A stretch of DNA of 17,736 bases from an uncultured Verrucomicrobiota bacterium (GTDB lineage Bacteria > Verrucomicrobiota > Kiritimatiellia > RFP12 > UBA1067): positions 1-17,736 of the forward strand of contig CAMOIK010000017.1 of assembly GCA_946615875.1 (NCBI GenBank). Direction: 5' to 3'. The position numbers and the translations under genes were made by a program. How positions within the stretch are numbered: the stretch's first letter is position 1; the number at the start of each line of letters is the position of its first letter. The notes under the pieces are model-generated. The model saw only the letters and a program-made list of their open reading frames with translations, was not told the origin of the DNA and ran no database searches. Shown in pieces: positions 5,520 through 13,971 of this stretch.

Positions 5520-8369
5520 CTAGCGCGTACGCGCCAGGCGCGAGGCCGCCGCCTCCAGGAAAAGCAGCAGCGCATAAGCCGCAAAGCCCCCGGAAAGCGC
5601 AAGGCCGAACGAACGGCTTCCAGCGGAGCCGGGCCCCGACGCGAACACGAGAGGCAACGCCGCAAGCGCGGCCAGGAGCGGTAGCGCGCCCTTCGAGCCA
5701 AGCAAACGCAGAGCGGTGGTCATCGCCACAAGCATCACAAGCGCGTAGCGCGAATAGACCGACATCGACACGTCCGCCGCGACAAGCGCCAGCACAGCGC
5801 CGAACACCGCCGCGACAGACGGCACGAGTCCGCAGAACGCCGTCCACCATCCGCCTGTGCTCGCCACGACGGCCAGGTAGGGCAGCAGTATGGCCAGCGA
5901 AAAGAGCAACCACTCGTCGCCCCTGCTCTTCAGGGATTCGTAGGTGAAGCCGGCCCAGTCGTTTATGTGGCCCGGCGAGAGCTTTTCGCGGCATATCCGC
6001 CTGACCTCCTCCACCGCCTCGGACGTGGAGACCCCGCTTTTGGGGATGAACTGCTCCGTGCAGTAGAGATACTGGTCGCAGCGGTAGCAGGCGCGCGGAC
6101 CAAGTTCCTCGCGATATTCGACGAGGCTGCCGAGCGGCACCATCGCCCCCTTCTTCGAACGCACGTAGAGCCGCGCGACATCCTCCGGCCTCGCCCGCCC
6201 GACCCAATCCGCCATCGCGGTGACGCGGTTCACCTGCGTGCCGAGGTTCACGTCGTTCACGTAGATCGATCCGAGATTGTGCTGCAAGACCGTGTAGATG
6301 CTCGCCAGCGGCACACCCATCAATTCGCACTTGGCGCGGTCTATGGTGATGCGCAGGTGGGGTGTGTCCGCATAGAAGCCGCCTGTCACGGATTCCACGA
6401 GCGGCGACGCCGCGAATTCGCGGCGCATCCGCAAAGTCTCATCGGAGAACGCCATAGGGTCACTGGTGCCTATCGCCTGCAGCAAGACGGATACTCCGCC
6501 CTGGTTCCCCATGCCCTTGACCGGCGGTATCCGGAGCACGAACACCTCCGCTTCTGGGATGGTGTCGGCGATCTTCTTCATGCGCCTGGCGATTTCCGCG
6601 GACGTTTCCCCGGCGCCGCGCAACCCCCAGTCCTTCAGCACGACGAGCATCTTTGCCTGGTTCTCGCCGGAGCCGTTGATGATGCTCTCTCCCAGCAGCG
6701 TCGCGCACTTCTCTATGCATCCCAGCGAACGGATCTCCGAGTATATGCGCTTCATCACCCTGCTCGTGACGGCCATGGGGGTGCCTTCGTCGGTCTTGCA
6801 GTCTATGTACAGCACACCCATGTCCTCGTCCGGCACGAACTCCCTCGGCATCCTCTGCGCAAGGAAATGCGCCCCCATGCCGAGAAGCGCGAAAACGCAG
6901 AACGCCGCCAGGGTGAATGGTCGGCGACATGAGGCGCCGCCGCCGGGCTCGGCGCCGCTCCTCGTGATTGCCGGGACTATGAATATGGCGTTCAGCGCGG
7001 CGGCGACGGCCATGACGGCGAACACGAACGAGAACTGCCTGAACAGCACCCCCTGTACTCCATCGACGAGAGAAAGCGGTATCGCCGCACATGCCACGAC
7101 CGCCGCCGCGGCGACCGCCCCTCTTCCCTTCGCGGCCGCGACGCCGGCGGCGAACGCCAATGACGCCAGGAAGGCGTAGAGCGTGAGAATGTTCACCTGC
7201 CAATCCGCCGCCGCCATGGCGACCGCCGTGAGAGACGAGGGCACGAGAAGCGACAGCGTAATCATGACGGCATCGCGAAGCGAACGCGTAACCGCCCACA
7301 GGGCGGCGAACACAAGGCACAGGGCGGCGGCGATGGCCCACGCGACACCGCAAAGCGCCTTTTTCATGTAATCCGTCGTGTCGTATGTCATGTCCCAGGC
7401 GAGGTCGGAGGGGAAGAGCGGCTCGAGCTTCGCCAGCTCAGCCTTTACTTCCGCCATCGCCTGGAGCGGGTTCGCGCCTGGCAGGAGATATATCACCGCA
7501 TACACGGCCGGCGTATCGTCGTATAGCGCGGAATGCGCAAATCTCTGAGGAGCGGTCGCTATCCGGGCGACGTCTTTCAGACGCACCACCCCGCCCTTCC
7601 TGTCCGTCGCCACCACGATTTCGCCGAACTCCTCCGGCGAGGAAAGGCGGCCCTTCGAAACGAGCGTCATCACGCGCTCTTCTCCATCCGAGGGGAGGGC
7701 GCCCACGGAACCAAGCGACGCCTGCACGTTCTGCGCCTTTATCGCCGCGACAACATCCTCCGAAGCAAGCCCCATCGCCGCCAGGCGATCAGGCTGCATC
7801 CAGACGCGCACGGCGATCTTGTCACCCTTCACGACGGACTTGCCGACGCCGGAGACTCGCAGGACGGCAGGGTTCACGACGCCGAACATATAGTCGGCCA
7901 CCTGATCCAGCGTCATCTCCCCGTTGCGCGAGCGGAGCGTGAGTATGCCAAGCTCCTCGGTGGTGCCGCTCTCCACCGTGACGCCAGTGTTCTTGACCTC
8001 CTGCGGCAGCAGCGACAGCGCCTGCTGCACCTTGCTCTGCACCTTCATCAGCGCGACGTCGCGGTCGTAGCCGACGGCAAAGTTTACGGTGAGCGAATAC
8101 GCGCCTGTGTCGTAGCACGAACTGGTCATGCGGTCCATGCCCTCGACGCCATTCATCTTCTCTTCGATGGGCCCCGCGACCGTGTTCATAAGCTCCACGG
8201 CGTTCGCACCGGGATACGTGCAGGAGACGGAAATGGCCGGGCGCGCCAGCGTGGGATACATCGCCACTGGCAGACGCCAGGCGGCCAGTGCGCCGGCCAG
8301 AAGCGTAACAATCGCCACAACCGCCACCTGAGTGCCGGAAAGCCTGACGACCGACGACGAACCCTTCAT
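5520..8369 (-). CDS. AcrB-family RND membrane protein lacking proton-relay residues
   Basis: This 949-residue inner-membrane protein follows the RND efflux-pump layout: helix 1 (about 14-31), a first porter loop starting PVAMYPTLARPAISVSCTYPGA (from 34), helices 2-6 (about 338-468), helix 7 (about 484-504), a second porter loop with FVPDEDMGVLY (511-521), then helices 8-12 (about 820-940). Family pumps are about 1030-1050 residues. The missing length lies in membrane and cytoplasmic parts: the loop after helix 4, the 6-7 loop and the region before helix 12. By my alignment, AcrB Asp407-Asp408 fall on Gly409-Val410, Lys940 on Ala886, and the Arg971 segment is deleted. The frame is intact and GAGGAGGA (8374-8381) precedes the start, so this is not an obvious pseudogene. 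It is 57 nt downstream of the GH3-GH97 gene with no terminator, so probably co-transcribed. No adaptor or outer-membrane partner gene is in the window. A 12-bp palindrome (5523-5534) lies at its 3' end. Confidence 0.85.
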   Translation of the reverse strand: MKGSSSVVRLSGTQVAVVAIVTLLAGALAAWRLPVAMYPTLARPAISVSCTYPGANAVELMNTVAGPIEEKMNGVEGMDRMTSSCYDTGAYSLTVNFAVGYDRDVALMKVQSKVQQALSLLPQEVKNTGVTVESGTTEELGILTLRSRNGEMTLDQVADYMFGVVNPAVLRVSGVGKSVVKGDKIAVRVWMQPDRLAAMGLASEDVVAAIKAQNVQASLGSVGALPSDGEERVMTLVSKGRLSSPEEFGEIVVATDRKGGVVRLKDVARIATAPQRFAHSALYDDTPAVYAVIYLLPGANPLQAMAEVKAELAKLEPLFPSDLAWDMTYDTTDYMKKALCGVAWAIAAALCLVFAALWAVTRSLRDAVMITLSLLVPSSLTAVAMAAADWQVNILTLYAFLASLAFAAGVAAAKGRGAVAAAAVVACAAIPLSLVDGVQGVLFRQFSFVFAVMAVAAALNAIFIVPAITRSGAEPGGGASCRRPFTLAAFCVFALLGMGAHFLAQRMPREFVPDEDMGVLYIDCKTDEGTPMAVTSRVMKRIYSEIRSLGCIEKCATLLGESIINGSGENQAKMLVVLKDWGLRGAGETSAEIARRMKKIADTIPEAEVFVLRIPPVKGMGNQGGVSVLLQAIGTSDPMAFSDETLRMRREFAASPLVESVTGGFYADTPHLRITIDRAKCELMGVPLASIYTVLQHNLGSIYVNDVNLGTQVNRVTAMADWVGRARPEDVARLYVRSKKGAMVPLGSLVEYREELGPRACYRCDQYLYCTEQFIPKSGVSTSEAVEEVRRICREKLSPGHINDWAGFTYESLKSRGDEWLLFSLAILLPYLAVVASTGGWWTAFCGLVPSVAAVFGAVLALVAADVSMSVYSRYALVMLVAMTTALRLLGSKGALPLLAALAALPLVFASGPGSAGSRSFGLALSGGFAAYALLLFLEAAASRLARTR

Positions 8370-8426
8370 GTATCCTCCTCGGGCAATTGCGCGGCGCGCG
8401 ACCCGTTTCGCCGCCGCCGCATATCG

Positions 8427-11400
8427 CTATTCCTTGACGAAACGCGCGGCGAAGCCGCCACCCTTGGCCAGACGCACGGGAATGACGTCGCCAGCAGAGA
8501 CGGAGAACGTCTCATGCACGTATTTCTGCGGATCGGCGTCGGCGGCCGGCGCATCGCGGAAGACCTCGGCCCGCCAACAGCCATCGCCGAGGAAGCGCGT
8601 GTCAAACGTCCAACGGCAGGCGTCCGAGCCGCCGATCGCCACGGCATACCAGGCGCCGTCCTTCGCTTTGCGCGCGACGGCGGCGAAGGTGTCAGGCGAG
8701 CCGCCGAGGCCCACCGTTTCGTCCCAGACCGTCGGCACCTTGGACATGAACGCAAAACACTCCTTGTTGGCTTCGTATTTCGTCGGGGAGTCGCACAGCA
8801 TCTGGAGGGGCGCCTCGTAGAGGGCCATCATGGCCATCTGGCGGCAGCGCGTGCCCATCGAGCCTGGATTGCGGTAAGAACCCTTGTATCCACCGACGGG
8901 ATAGTTGTCCATCGCACCGGGCGTATAGTCGAGCGGCCCTGCGGTCATGCGCAGGAAGAAAGCCATGACGTCGTTCGCCATGAAGTCCTCTCGCTTGTAG
9001 AACTTCATGCACTCCAGACCGTGGATGCCTTCGTAGTTCAGGACGTTGGGGAAAGCGCGGCTCATGCCAGACGGGCGGTTCGCGCCGTGATAGTCGATGA
9101 GCATCTTGTTCTTCGCGCACTCCTCGGCGAACTTCCAGAGGAAGCGCTGGCATTCGGCGTCGGCGCGATCCATGAAATCCACCTTGAATCCCTTGGCTCC
9201 GAGCGCGGCGAAGTGCTCCGCCACGCGCGCTTCCTCGCCGACTATCTGCGCCCACGCCATCCAGAGGATGATGCCTACGCCGCGCGTCCGTCCGTAGTCT
9301 ATCAGGTGCGGCACGTCCACCCTTGGATGGAACTTCCAGATGTCCAACCGCTCGCTCCAGCCTTCGTCGAGTATCACGTACTCGATGCCGTTGGCGGCGG
9401 CAAAGTCGATGAAGCGTTCGTAGTTCGCGGTGGTGCAGCCCTTCTCCGTGCCCATGTTGTCAAAGTCGCTCCACCAGTCCCACGCGACCTTGCCAGGTTT
9501 CACCCACGAGAAGTCGGCGTCTTCTGCCGCAGGGCTCGCCAGCGCCGCCACAGCATCGGACTCGCAGAGCTTCGCGGCCTCGTCCGCGAGGATGAACACT
9601 CGCCAAGGAAAAGTTCTCGTCCCGTCAGTCTCCACCAAATGGTCGGCATACTCCTTGATGTCGATCCAGCGCCCGCCCTTCTCCACTTCCAGGCGATTTC
9701 TCCAACTCGTGTCGTTGGCGGCACGCGCCGTCTTGATCGGCCAGCGCTGGAACGTGGCGGAAAACTTCCCGCCACCTGCCGACTTGACGAGATATTCGTT
9801 GGGGTAGTCGCGCACGTCCGACTCCACGACGGCCACGGTCACGCCGCCGACATCATAGACGAACGGCAAATAGACGAGGCGACGGGCACCTTTCGGCTCC
9901 GTCGCCACATCCTTGACCGCCATCGCCACCGGCACGGTCTCCTCAAGTCCGAAGTCCGTGGTGAAATTAAGCCAACACTTCACTGCGGCGTCCGGGACGG
10001 TGAAACCGCCGGTCTCGCCGTCCACGCGGACGGCGCCCGGCTTCATGGACTCGAAGCGATACGCCACACCGTCGTCGCGCGCGGCGAGTCGCAACCCCCA
10101 TTCCCCGAAATCCAAGAACGTCTCGTTCGCGGCGAGGTCGATGGCGCTCTTCTTGTAGAACGGCGCATCAAGCGAACCTTCGGTTCTGCGCTTCGAAACC
10201 TTGCATTCGCCGGTCTTGACACCGGAAAGAGAAAGCCCGATCTCGGTTTCAGCCACGACGGTCTTGCCGTCGCGGCGCACCTCGTAGCGCAAAGGAGACG
10301 TCCGAACCACGATTTCGCTGCGGCCGTCCGGCGAGACGGCGGAAGCGCTGAAGGGTTCGGGGATGGTGAAACGCAGCGTCTTTCCACCGTCGGAGTTCGG
10401 CGCAATCCATGCAGAGAAGTCACCCGGCTCTACGGCATACCGCCCATCGCAAGAATATCCGAGGGAAGCGACGGGAACGCGTATTTCGACGCGCTTCGTC
10501 TCGCCCGGCGCGAGTTCGACGCGCTTGAAGCCCTTGAGCTGACGGCGCGGCCTGGCCGTCTTGGCCACCAGATCGCGGACATAGACCTGCACAAGTTCGC
10601 TGCCCTTCCTCGCCCCCGTATTGGTGACGTCGGCGGAAAAGACAACCTCGTCGCCTTCGACCGTCGCCGACTCCCCGGCGTAGGCAAAGGTCGTGTAGGC
10701 CAGGCCGAAGCCGAACGGATACAACGCGGTCAACTGTACGTCGTTGTAACGCGAAGTGTATGCCCGCCCGAAGGGATTCTTTTCGTTCAGCACCGCCTCG
10801 CGGCCGGTGGTCGTGCGCGAATAGAAAAGCGGGCAGCATCCGGAGGCGCGCGGCATATCGACCGTCAAGCGCCCCCACGGCTCGGCGAGACCGGTCATTA
10901 CGTCGGCCACGCCCCAACCACCGCAGCCGCCGGGATTCCAGGCCATCAACACGGCGTCAGCCATCTCAGAGAGTTCGGGGATGGCCATCGGACGCCCGCC
11001 GAAGACGACGGCCACGAGAGGCTTGCCGCACGCCTTGACCGCCTCGGCCACTTTCAACTGCTCGCCGGGCAGCTCTATCTTCGCGGAAGAATTGCCCTCG
11101 CCGGACTTCTCCCAGTAGTCGCCAAACGCCGCGACCACGACATCCGCGCCGGCGACGGCAGCCTTCACAGCCGCCACGTCCACCCTGCCGGTGAGCGTAT
11201 ATGCCTCGGCGTAGGAGACATCTACGCCATCGGCCTTCAGGCCGGCGAGAAGCGTCGCGTTCTCGAAATTGGAGAGGTCTTTCGTGCTCCAGCAGCCCAG
11301 CATCTGCCAGTCGCTCGCGGCAACGTCGCCGATCAACGCCACCTTCGCGCCCGGCTTGAGAGGCAGGGTGTCGCCGACGTTCTTCAACAAGACGGTAGAC

Positions 11401-12581
11401 TTCCTCGCCGCCTCGCGGGCGAGAGCGCGGTTAGCGGCGGGGTCGATGGCCGCCTTCACCCTGTCCTCGTCTATCTCGGGATGGTCGAACAAGCCAAGGC
11501 GGAGCTTGGCGCGTATGACGTTGCGCACGGCGTCATCCAGCATTTTCTGGCTGACCCGCCCGCTCTTCACCAGATTGGCGAGATGCTCGGGATAGCAGTC
11601 GGACACCATCTCCATGTCAATGCCGGCGGCCAATGCCTGCGCGGCGGCGTCCGCCTTGTCTGCGGCGACGCCGTGCGGGATCAGCTCCAGCACGGCATTG
11701 TAATCGGAAATCGTCATTCCGTCGAAGCCGAATTCTCCGCGCAGGATGTCGCGCAGCAGATACTGGTTCGCGGAGCACGGCACGCCGTTGTAGGCGTGGA
11801 ACGCGGGCATGATGGTGGCTACGCCCGCATCGACCGCCATCTTGAACGGCGGCAGATAGGTATCGCGCAGGACGCCGTCGGAAAGCTCCACGGCGTTGTA
11901 GTCGCGCCCGCCAGTCGCCGCGCCGTAGCATACATAGTGCTTGGCGCAGGCTGCGATGTGCAGGCCGTCCGACATGTCTTCGCCCTGGAAGCCACGCACC
12001 ATGGCCGCACCCATGAGGCCCGTGACGAGCGGATCGCTGCCGCCGCCCTCCGCTATACGCCCCCAGCGGGCGTCAAACGCCACGTCGAGCATCGGCGTGA
12101 ACGTCCAGTTGCAGCCGAGAGCGAGCGTCTCAGGGGCGATGGCCGCCGCGATGCGCTGCCACAGCGACTCGTCCCAGGCGCAGGAAAGCGCGAGGGGGAT
12201 CGGGTAGCAAGTGACGGCGGAGTGTATCATGTCGTGGCCGATGAGCAGCGGCACGCCCACGCCCTCCATCGCCGCCCGCTGTATTGCGTTGTAGTTGGAG
12301 ACGCCGCGCTTGCCGATCAGCGAGCCGATCTTCCCTTCCCTGACGTCGGCAAGGAACTTCGGGTCGAGACCGCCGCCGGACATGTCTTCGCTCGCGACCG
12401 TCTTCGGCCGCCCCTCCCGGCACTGCCAAAGCTGCCCTATCTTCTGCTCTTGCGTGAGGCGCGAAAGCACTGCGTCCACTCGTTCCTCGAGCTTGGCGTC
12501 GCGCGTCGCGCAGACGGCCTCGCTGGCCGCAACCGCCGCAAGGGCGATTGCACAAACCTTGACCATGGTCTTCATCGTCAT
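8427..12581 (-). CDS. Secreted GH3-GH97 fusion glycoside hydrolase
   Basis: One frame of 1384 residues carries two complete enzymes. A Sec signal peptide (about 1-25, ending AVCA) is followed by a BglX-like GH3: barrel with IGHDMIH (114-120) and KHY (214-216), nucleophile Asp293 in TISDYNAV, an alpha/beta domain (about 390-575) with candidate acid/base Glu495, and a fibronectin-III-like domain (about 640-740) containing ELVQVYVRD. GH97 follows: amino-terminal beta-sandwich (about 755-1025), barrel with WDWWSDFD (1034-1041) and VILDEGW (1069-1075), and carboxyl domain (about 1295-1384). Asp1135 in KVDFMDR matches the nucleophile of retaining, alpha-galactosidase-type GH97 enzymes rather than the inverting SusB type; Glu1184 or Glu1190 is the likely acid/base. 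GH3 usually removes beta-linked glucose or xylose, so alpha- and beta-linked sugars could be cut by one polypeptide. AAAGGA precedes the start by 5 nt. It is 25 nt after the GH39-like gene. Exact substrates are not readable. Confidence 0.92.
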   Translation of the reverse strand: MTMKTMVKVCAIALAAVAASEAVCATRDAKLEERVDAVLSRLTQEQKIGQLWQCREGRPKTVASEDMSGGGLDPKFLADVREGKIGSLIGKRGVSNYNAIQRAAMEGVGVPLLIGHDMIHSAVTCYPIPLALSCAWDESLWQRIAAAIAPETLALGCNWTFTPMLDVAFDARWGRIAEGGGSDPLVTGLMGAAMVRGFQGEDMSDGLHIAACAKHYVCYGAATGGRDYNAVELSDGVLRDTYLPPFKMAVDAGVATIMPAFHAYNGVPCSANQYLLRDILRGEFGFDGMTISDYNAVLELIPHGVAADKADAAAQALAAGIDMEMVSDCYPEHLANLVKSGRVSQKMLDDAVRNVIRAKLRLGLFDHPEIDEDRVKAAIDPAANRALAREAARKSTVLLKNVGDTLPLKPGAKVALIGDVAASDWQMLGCWSTKDLSNFENATLLAGLKADGVDVSYAEAYTLTGRVDVAAVKAAVAGADVVVAAFGDYWEKSGEGNSSAKIELPGEQLKVAEAVKACGKPLVAVVFGGRPMAIPELSEMADAVLMAWNPGGCGGWGVADVMTGLAEPWGRLTVDMPRASGCCPLFYSRTTTGREAVLNEKNPFGRAYTSRYNDVQLTALYPFGFGLAYTTFAYAGESATVEGDEVVFSADVTNTGARKGSELVQVYVRDLVAKTARPRRQLKGFKRVELAPGETKRVEIRVPVASLGYSCDGRYAVEPGDFSAWIAPNSDGGKTLRFTIPEPFSASAVSPDGRSEIVVRTSPLRYEVRRDGKTVVAETEIGLSLSGVKTGECKVSKRRTEGSLDAPFYKKSAIDLAANETFLDFGEWGLRLAARDDGVAYRFESMKPGAVRVDGETGGFTVPDAAVKCWLNFTTDFGLEETVPVAMAVKDVATEPKGARRLVYLPFVYDVGGVTVAVVESDVRDYPNEYLVKSAGGGKFSATFQRWPIKTARAANDTSWRNRLEVEKGGRWIDIKEYADHLVETDGTRTFPWRVFILADEAAKLCESDAVAALASPAAEDADFSWVKPGKVAWDWWSDFDNMGTEKGCTTANYERFIDFAAANGIEYVILDEGWSERLDIWKFHPRVDVPHLIDYGRTRGVGIILWMAWAQIVGEEARVAEHFAALGAKGFKVDFMDRADAECQRFLWKFAEECAKNKMLIDYHGANRPSGMSRAFPNVLNYEGIHGLECMKFYKREDFMANDVMAFFLRMTAGPLDYTPGAMDNYPVGGYKGSYRNPGSMGTRCRQMAMMALYEAPLQMLCDSPTKYEANKECFAFMSKVPTVWDETVGLGGSPDTFAAVARKAKDGAWYAVAIGGSDACRWTFDTRFLGDGCWRAEVFRDAPAADADPQKYVHETFSVSAGDVIPVRLAKGGGFAARFVKE

Positions 12582-12606
12582 CGTAATCCTTTGTTGTTGG
12601 TCTATG

Positions 12607-13971
12607 TCAATCGGCGTCCGTCGCCAGGTTTATGGCGAACACCGACCGCGGCGGCAGTTCCGAAGGCACCGGCGTCTCAACCCATGTGCGGCTGTCGTCG
12701 GTGACGCGGCACTTCGCGGCCTTGACGGCGCAACCGGAAAGAGAGAGTTTGAGTGGCTTGGCGTCGCCCGAAGGGTTGGCGAGCATGATCGCGGCGGAGC
12801 CACTGCCGCCCTTGGCCGCGGCTACCCACACCTTGGCGTCGTCGCTTGATGCCGCGACCGCCGTTCCGGCCTTGCGAAGCTCGTTGAACGCCATGAAAGC
12901 GTAGTATGCCTTGTGCGGCTTGTATGTGAGCGGATTGAAGAGCGGGCTGTAGTTGCCGATGCCGCAGCGCGCGTCGTATATCGCGGCGGAATCCACCGGC
13001 CCGTTCTGGAAGCCGACGAGCACGGCGGCGACTTCGGCGGCCTGCAGCGAAGACCCCATCTTGTCGTGCGATGGCGCCGGCAGCCATTCGTTCAGGCAGG
13101 TCTCGAGGCCCTTGTAGCCGGCGGCGTCGAGCTGCTCGCGCACGTATTGCGTCTGCTTCATCATCGGTTCCACGGCCGCATAGCTGTGGTAGGAGAAGTA
13201 GTCGATGGGGCAGTCGTGCTCCTTTATATACTTGAGGAAGTAGTGGAAGCAGTCGTATTGGAACCTGGAGCGCGCGGATTTGCCGCCCGTCACCCAGCCG
13301 ACCCCGCAGCTGGCATAGCCGCCTATCTTGAGATGCGGGAACTTGGACTTGAGATGCTTGGAGGCGACCTCGTAGAGCCTGCAATACTCCTCGAAAGTGC
13401 CGTGCCACATCTCGTTTTTCTCCACGGTCTCCCAATTCTCCGGCTCGTTCCATATCTCCCAATATGTTATCTTGTGGCGGAAGCCGTCCGCCCACCCCTC
13501 GGTATAGTGGCGGATGACGTGCTCGCATATCCTCGCCCACTTCGCGAAATCCTTTGGCGGGTCGATGCGGTAGCGCCGGATCAGCGTGTAGTTCTCGATC
13601 GTGACGCCAAGCCGGAAGAACGGCTCGACGCCCTCGGCGACAAGCGCGCCGACGAGCCTGTCGGTGAAAGCGAAATCGTAGTTGGCCGGATCGGTCTCGT
13701 CCGCATCGAAGTTGCGGAAGAGGTTCGGTATGTCGACGAACACGCCGCGCCCGAACATCCCGCCGACGTCGTGAAGACGGGAGAACGGGATCCCCGCCTC
13801 CTTCAGATACCTGAACATCGGATATTCGCGAAGGCCGACGATCGGCGGCTGGCCGACGCCGTTCACGGGCTTGACCACGCCAGTCTCGCGGGAGAAATCG
13901 ACCTTTATCTCGACGCCCGGCGCCGTCGCGCAGAACAGCGCGGCCGCAGCGGCAAGCAACCCGGCCCGCAT
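12607..13971 (-). CDS. Secreted GH39-like glycoside hydrolase
   Basis: The 454-residue protein has a signal peptide (MRAGLLAAAAALFC...) and a TIM-barrel clan-A glycosidase layout. YWEIWNEPENW (170-180) supplies the acid/base Glu176 in the classic NEP motif, followed by the GH39-like HLKSKFPHLKIGG (206-218). ETCLNEWLPAP (290-300) supplies the likely nucleophile Glu295. A small beta-rich domain ends the protein (about 380-454). GH39 members include beta-xylosidases and alpha-iduronidases; related families share this pattern, so the substrate is open. The frame extends 63 codons upstream into the neighbouring gene, but ATG 13971 is preceded by AAGGAGG with good spacing and opens the signal peptide. 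That ATG overlaps the upstream esterase stop by one base, implying tight translational coupling. Confidence 0.82.
   Translation of the reverse strand: MRAGLLAAAAALFCATAPGVEIKVDFSRETGVVKPVNGVGQPPIVGLREYPMFRYLKEAGIPFSRLHDVGGMFGRGVFVDIPNLFRNFDADETDPANYDFAFTDRLVGALVAEGVEPFFRLGVTIENYTLIRRYRIDPPKDFAKWARICEHVIRHYTEGWADGFRHKITYWEIWNEPENWETVEKNEMWHGTFEEYCRLYEVASKHLKSKFPHLKIGGYASCGVGWVTGGKSARSRFQYDCFHYFLKYIKEHDCPIDYFSYHSYAAVEPMMKQTQYVREQLDAAGYKGLETCLNEWLPAPSHDKMGSSLQAAEVAAVLVGFQNGPVDSAAIYDARCGIGNYSPLFNPLTYKPHKAYYAFMAFNELRKAGTAVAASSDDAKVWVAAAKGGSGSAAIMLANPSGDAKPLKLSLSGCAVKAAKCRVTDDSRTWVETPVPSELPPRSVFAINLATDAD

Noticed and set aside
5513..5540. GC-rich palindrome (5523-5534, GCGCGTACGCGC) as a bidirectional terminator for dinB and the RND gene
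   Set aside because: There is no T-run on either side and it lies inside the RND coding end, so codon content may explain it.
3632..6330. Long - strand frames at 3632-5098 and 4930-6330
   Set aside because: They lie across the Mur ligase, dinB and RND genes, show no domain pattern, and conflict with well-supported reading frames.
7533..12704. A 1723-codon open frame on the + strand, antisense to the GH3-GH97 and RND genes
   Set aside because: Its translation is Arg/His/Gly/Ala-rich without any family motif, it spans two well-supported genes on the other strand, and long antisense frames arise from strong third-position GC bias.
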